A stretch of DNA of 64,000 bases from positions 1-64,000 of the forward strand of contig JANXXX010000021.1 in the NCBI GenBank assembly GCA_025350405.1. The letters run 5' to 3'. Position numbers and translations under genes: made by a program. Each line of letters starts with the position of its first letter. Positions within the stretch are counted from its first letter, which is position 1. The DNA is from Gallionella sp. (GTDB lineage: Bacteria; Pseudomonadota; Gammaproteobacteria; Burkholderiales; Gallionellaceae). Under the pieces are notes generated by a model that saw only the letters and a program-made list of their open reading frames with translations, was not told where the DNA came from and ran no database searches. Positions 63,191 to 64,000 of this stretch are shown piece after piece.

Positions 63191-63805
63191 TTATGCGAAT
63201 AAACGGAAGATGGCAAAAAACAGATAAATGCTGCCCAGCAACAGCAACCAGCCTACCCTTTGAGCATGGCGCACGACGAAACGATCCACCTGGTCATGGT
63301 GCGGCACATCCAATACTTTGGTGGCACGGCGCAAAGACACCCATTGGTTGGCATCCTCCTCCATGCCGCGCAGCAGGCTGGGACGCAACCATAAAAACAG
63401 CCCCGCTATCAGCGCGACCACACCGCCGATCAGTGCACCGAGCACCATGGCATCAAGCAGGCCATCCAGCAGCTTTGCCGGCAGCATGCCGCTCCAGCGC
63501 TGCAACGTGTATGCCTTGTCGAACTGGAGACCGAAATAGCCAAGGATATAAGATGCCCCCAGCACAATGACGATCCCTGCCGCACGATGATATTGATAAA
63601 ACCAGTGTTCAGTGCTGACGCTGCGATCAACCCACCGGTTGATATGCCGCATAGAAATCCAACGGTTTGCCACGCGATTGACCCGCTCCAGAAGATGTGG
63701 CTTGAAGATCAACAACAGCGCCAATGCCACACCGGACAACGCACCGATCAACAAGAAGATCGCCAGAGCGCGCCACAAGAAAATATCGACGGGGTCAGTG
63801 CTCAT
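63191..63805 (-). CDS. Four-TM membrane protein, hypothetical
   Basis: MSTDPVDIFLWRALAIFLLIGALSGVALALLLIF…; ORF extends to 63841. Confidence 0.6.
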   Translation of the reverse strand: MSTDPVDIFLWRALAIFLLIGALSGVALALLLIFKPHLLERVNRVANRWISMRHINRWVDRSVSTEHWFYQYHRAAGIVIVLGASYILGYFGLQFDKAYTLQRWSGMLPAKLLDGLLDAMVLGALIGGVVALIAGLFLWLRPSLLRGMEEDANQWVSLRRATKVLDVPHHDQVDRFVVRHAQRVGWLLLLGSIYLFFAIFRLFA

Positions 63806-63827
63806 TGCAATGGGGAATATCAGCGAG

Positions 63828-63903
63828 TGTAGGGTGGGCAAGCTTTACCTGCCCACGCGGACAATACAATAACGGTGGGCAGATGAGGCTTGTCCACCCT
63901 ACG
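63828..63903. repeat. Palindromic intergenic repeat TGTAGGGTGGGCA…TGTCCACCCTACG
   Basis: Same terminal motif as the 38010-38085 repeat. Confidence 0.75.
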
Positions 63904-64000
63904 ACTGTTAATCCGGACGAACCTGAACAAAATGCAGGTCGGGATGCGCCCGATTTTGGAGTGCGGTGACGTGTCACAGCTTTTTCAAAGCGTAGAACTT

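Overview
This 64 kb window looks like a chromosomal segment of a betaproteobacterium, possibly Gallionellaceae-like; the taxon is inferred from gene content and style only. Seven blocks can be read. (1) 0-5.2 kb: two Sel1-repeat proteins, a GIY-YIG remnant, a PAS-GGDEF diguanylate cyclase and a LuxR-type response regulator. (2) 5.8-25.8 kb: a nearly uninterrupted same-strand accessory island of stress, proteostasis and dormancy genes: SAP-like Cys-rich mini-protein, cold-shock protein, two Hsp20s, solitary GroEL, BCAM0308-like Zn-ribbon protein, CFA synthase + geranylgeranyl-reductase-family flavoprotein + c-type cytochrome, duplicated CBS/HPF modules, PEBP, DnaK paralog, Lon-like protease, DnaJ, predicted exported PCM, and a membrane spermidine-synthase-like protein. 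(3) 25.8-31.1 kb: a GGDEF/EAL protein and a CheB-CheR-PAS fusion. (4) 31.7-35.2 kb: a small integrase / DUF / AlpA element beside tRNA-Ser(CGA). (5) 35.3-42.5 kb: mltF, serS, rarA, lolA, ftsK. (6) 42.7-48.4 kb: biotin operon bioB-gldC-like-bioF-bioH-bioC-bioD plus comF. (7) 48.4-63.0 kb: an MSHA-type pilus locus with two tandem pilins but no visible mshE/mshG. The most interesting candidates are the proteostasis/dormancy island as a unit, the lipid-modifying trio inside it, the chimeric CBS-HPF duplication, the palindromic repeat inserted in-frame in rarA, and the pilin duplication that left a stub of mshC. No searches could be run; all family names come from recognising motifs in the translations.
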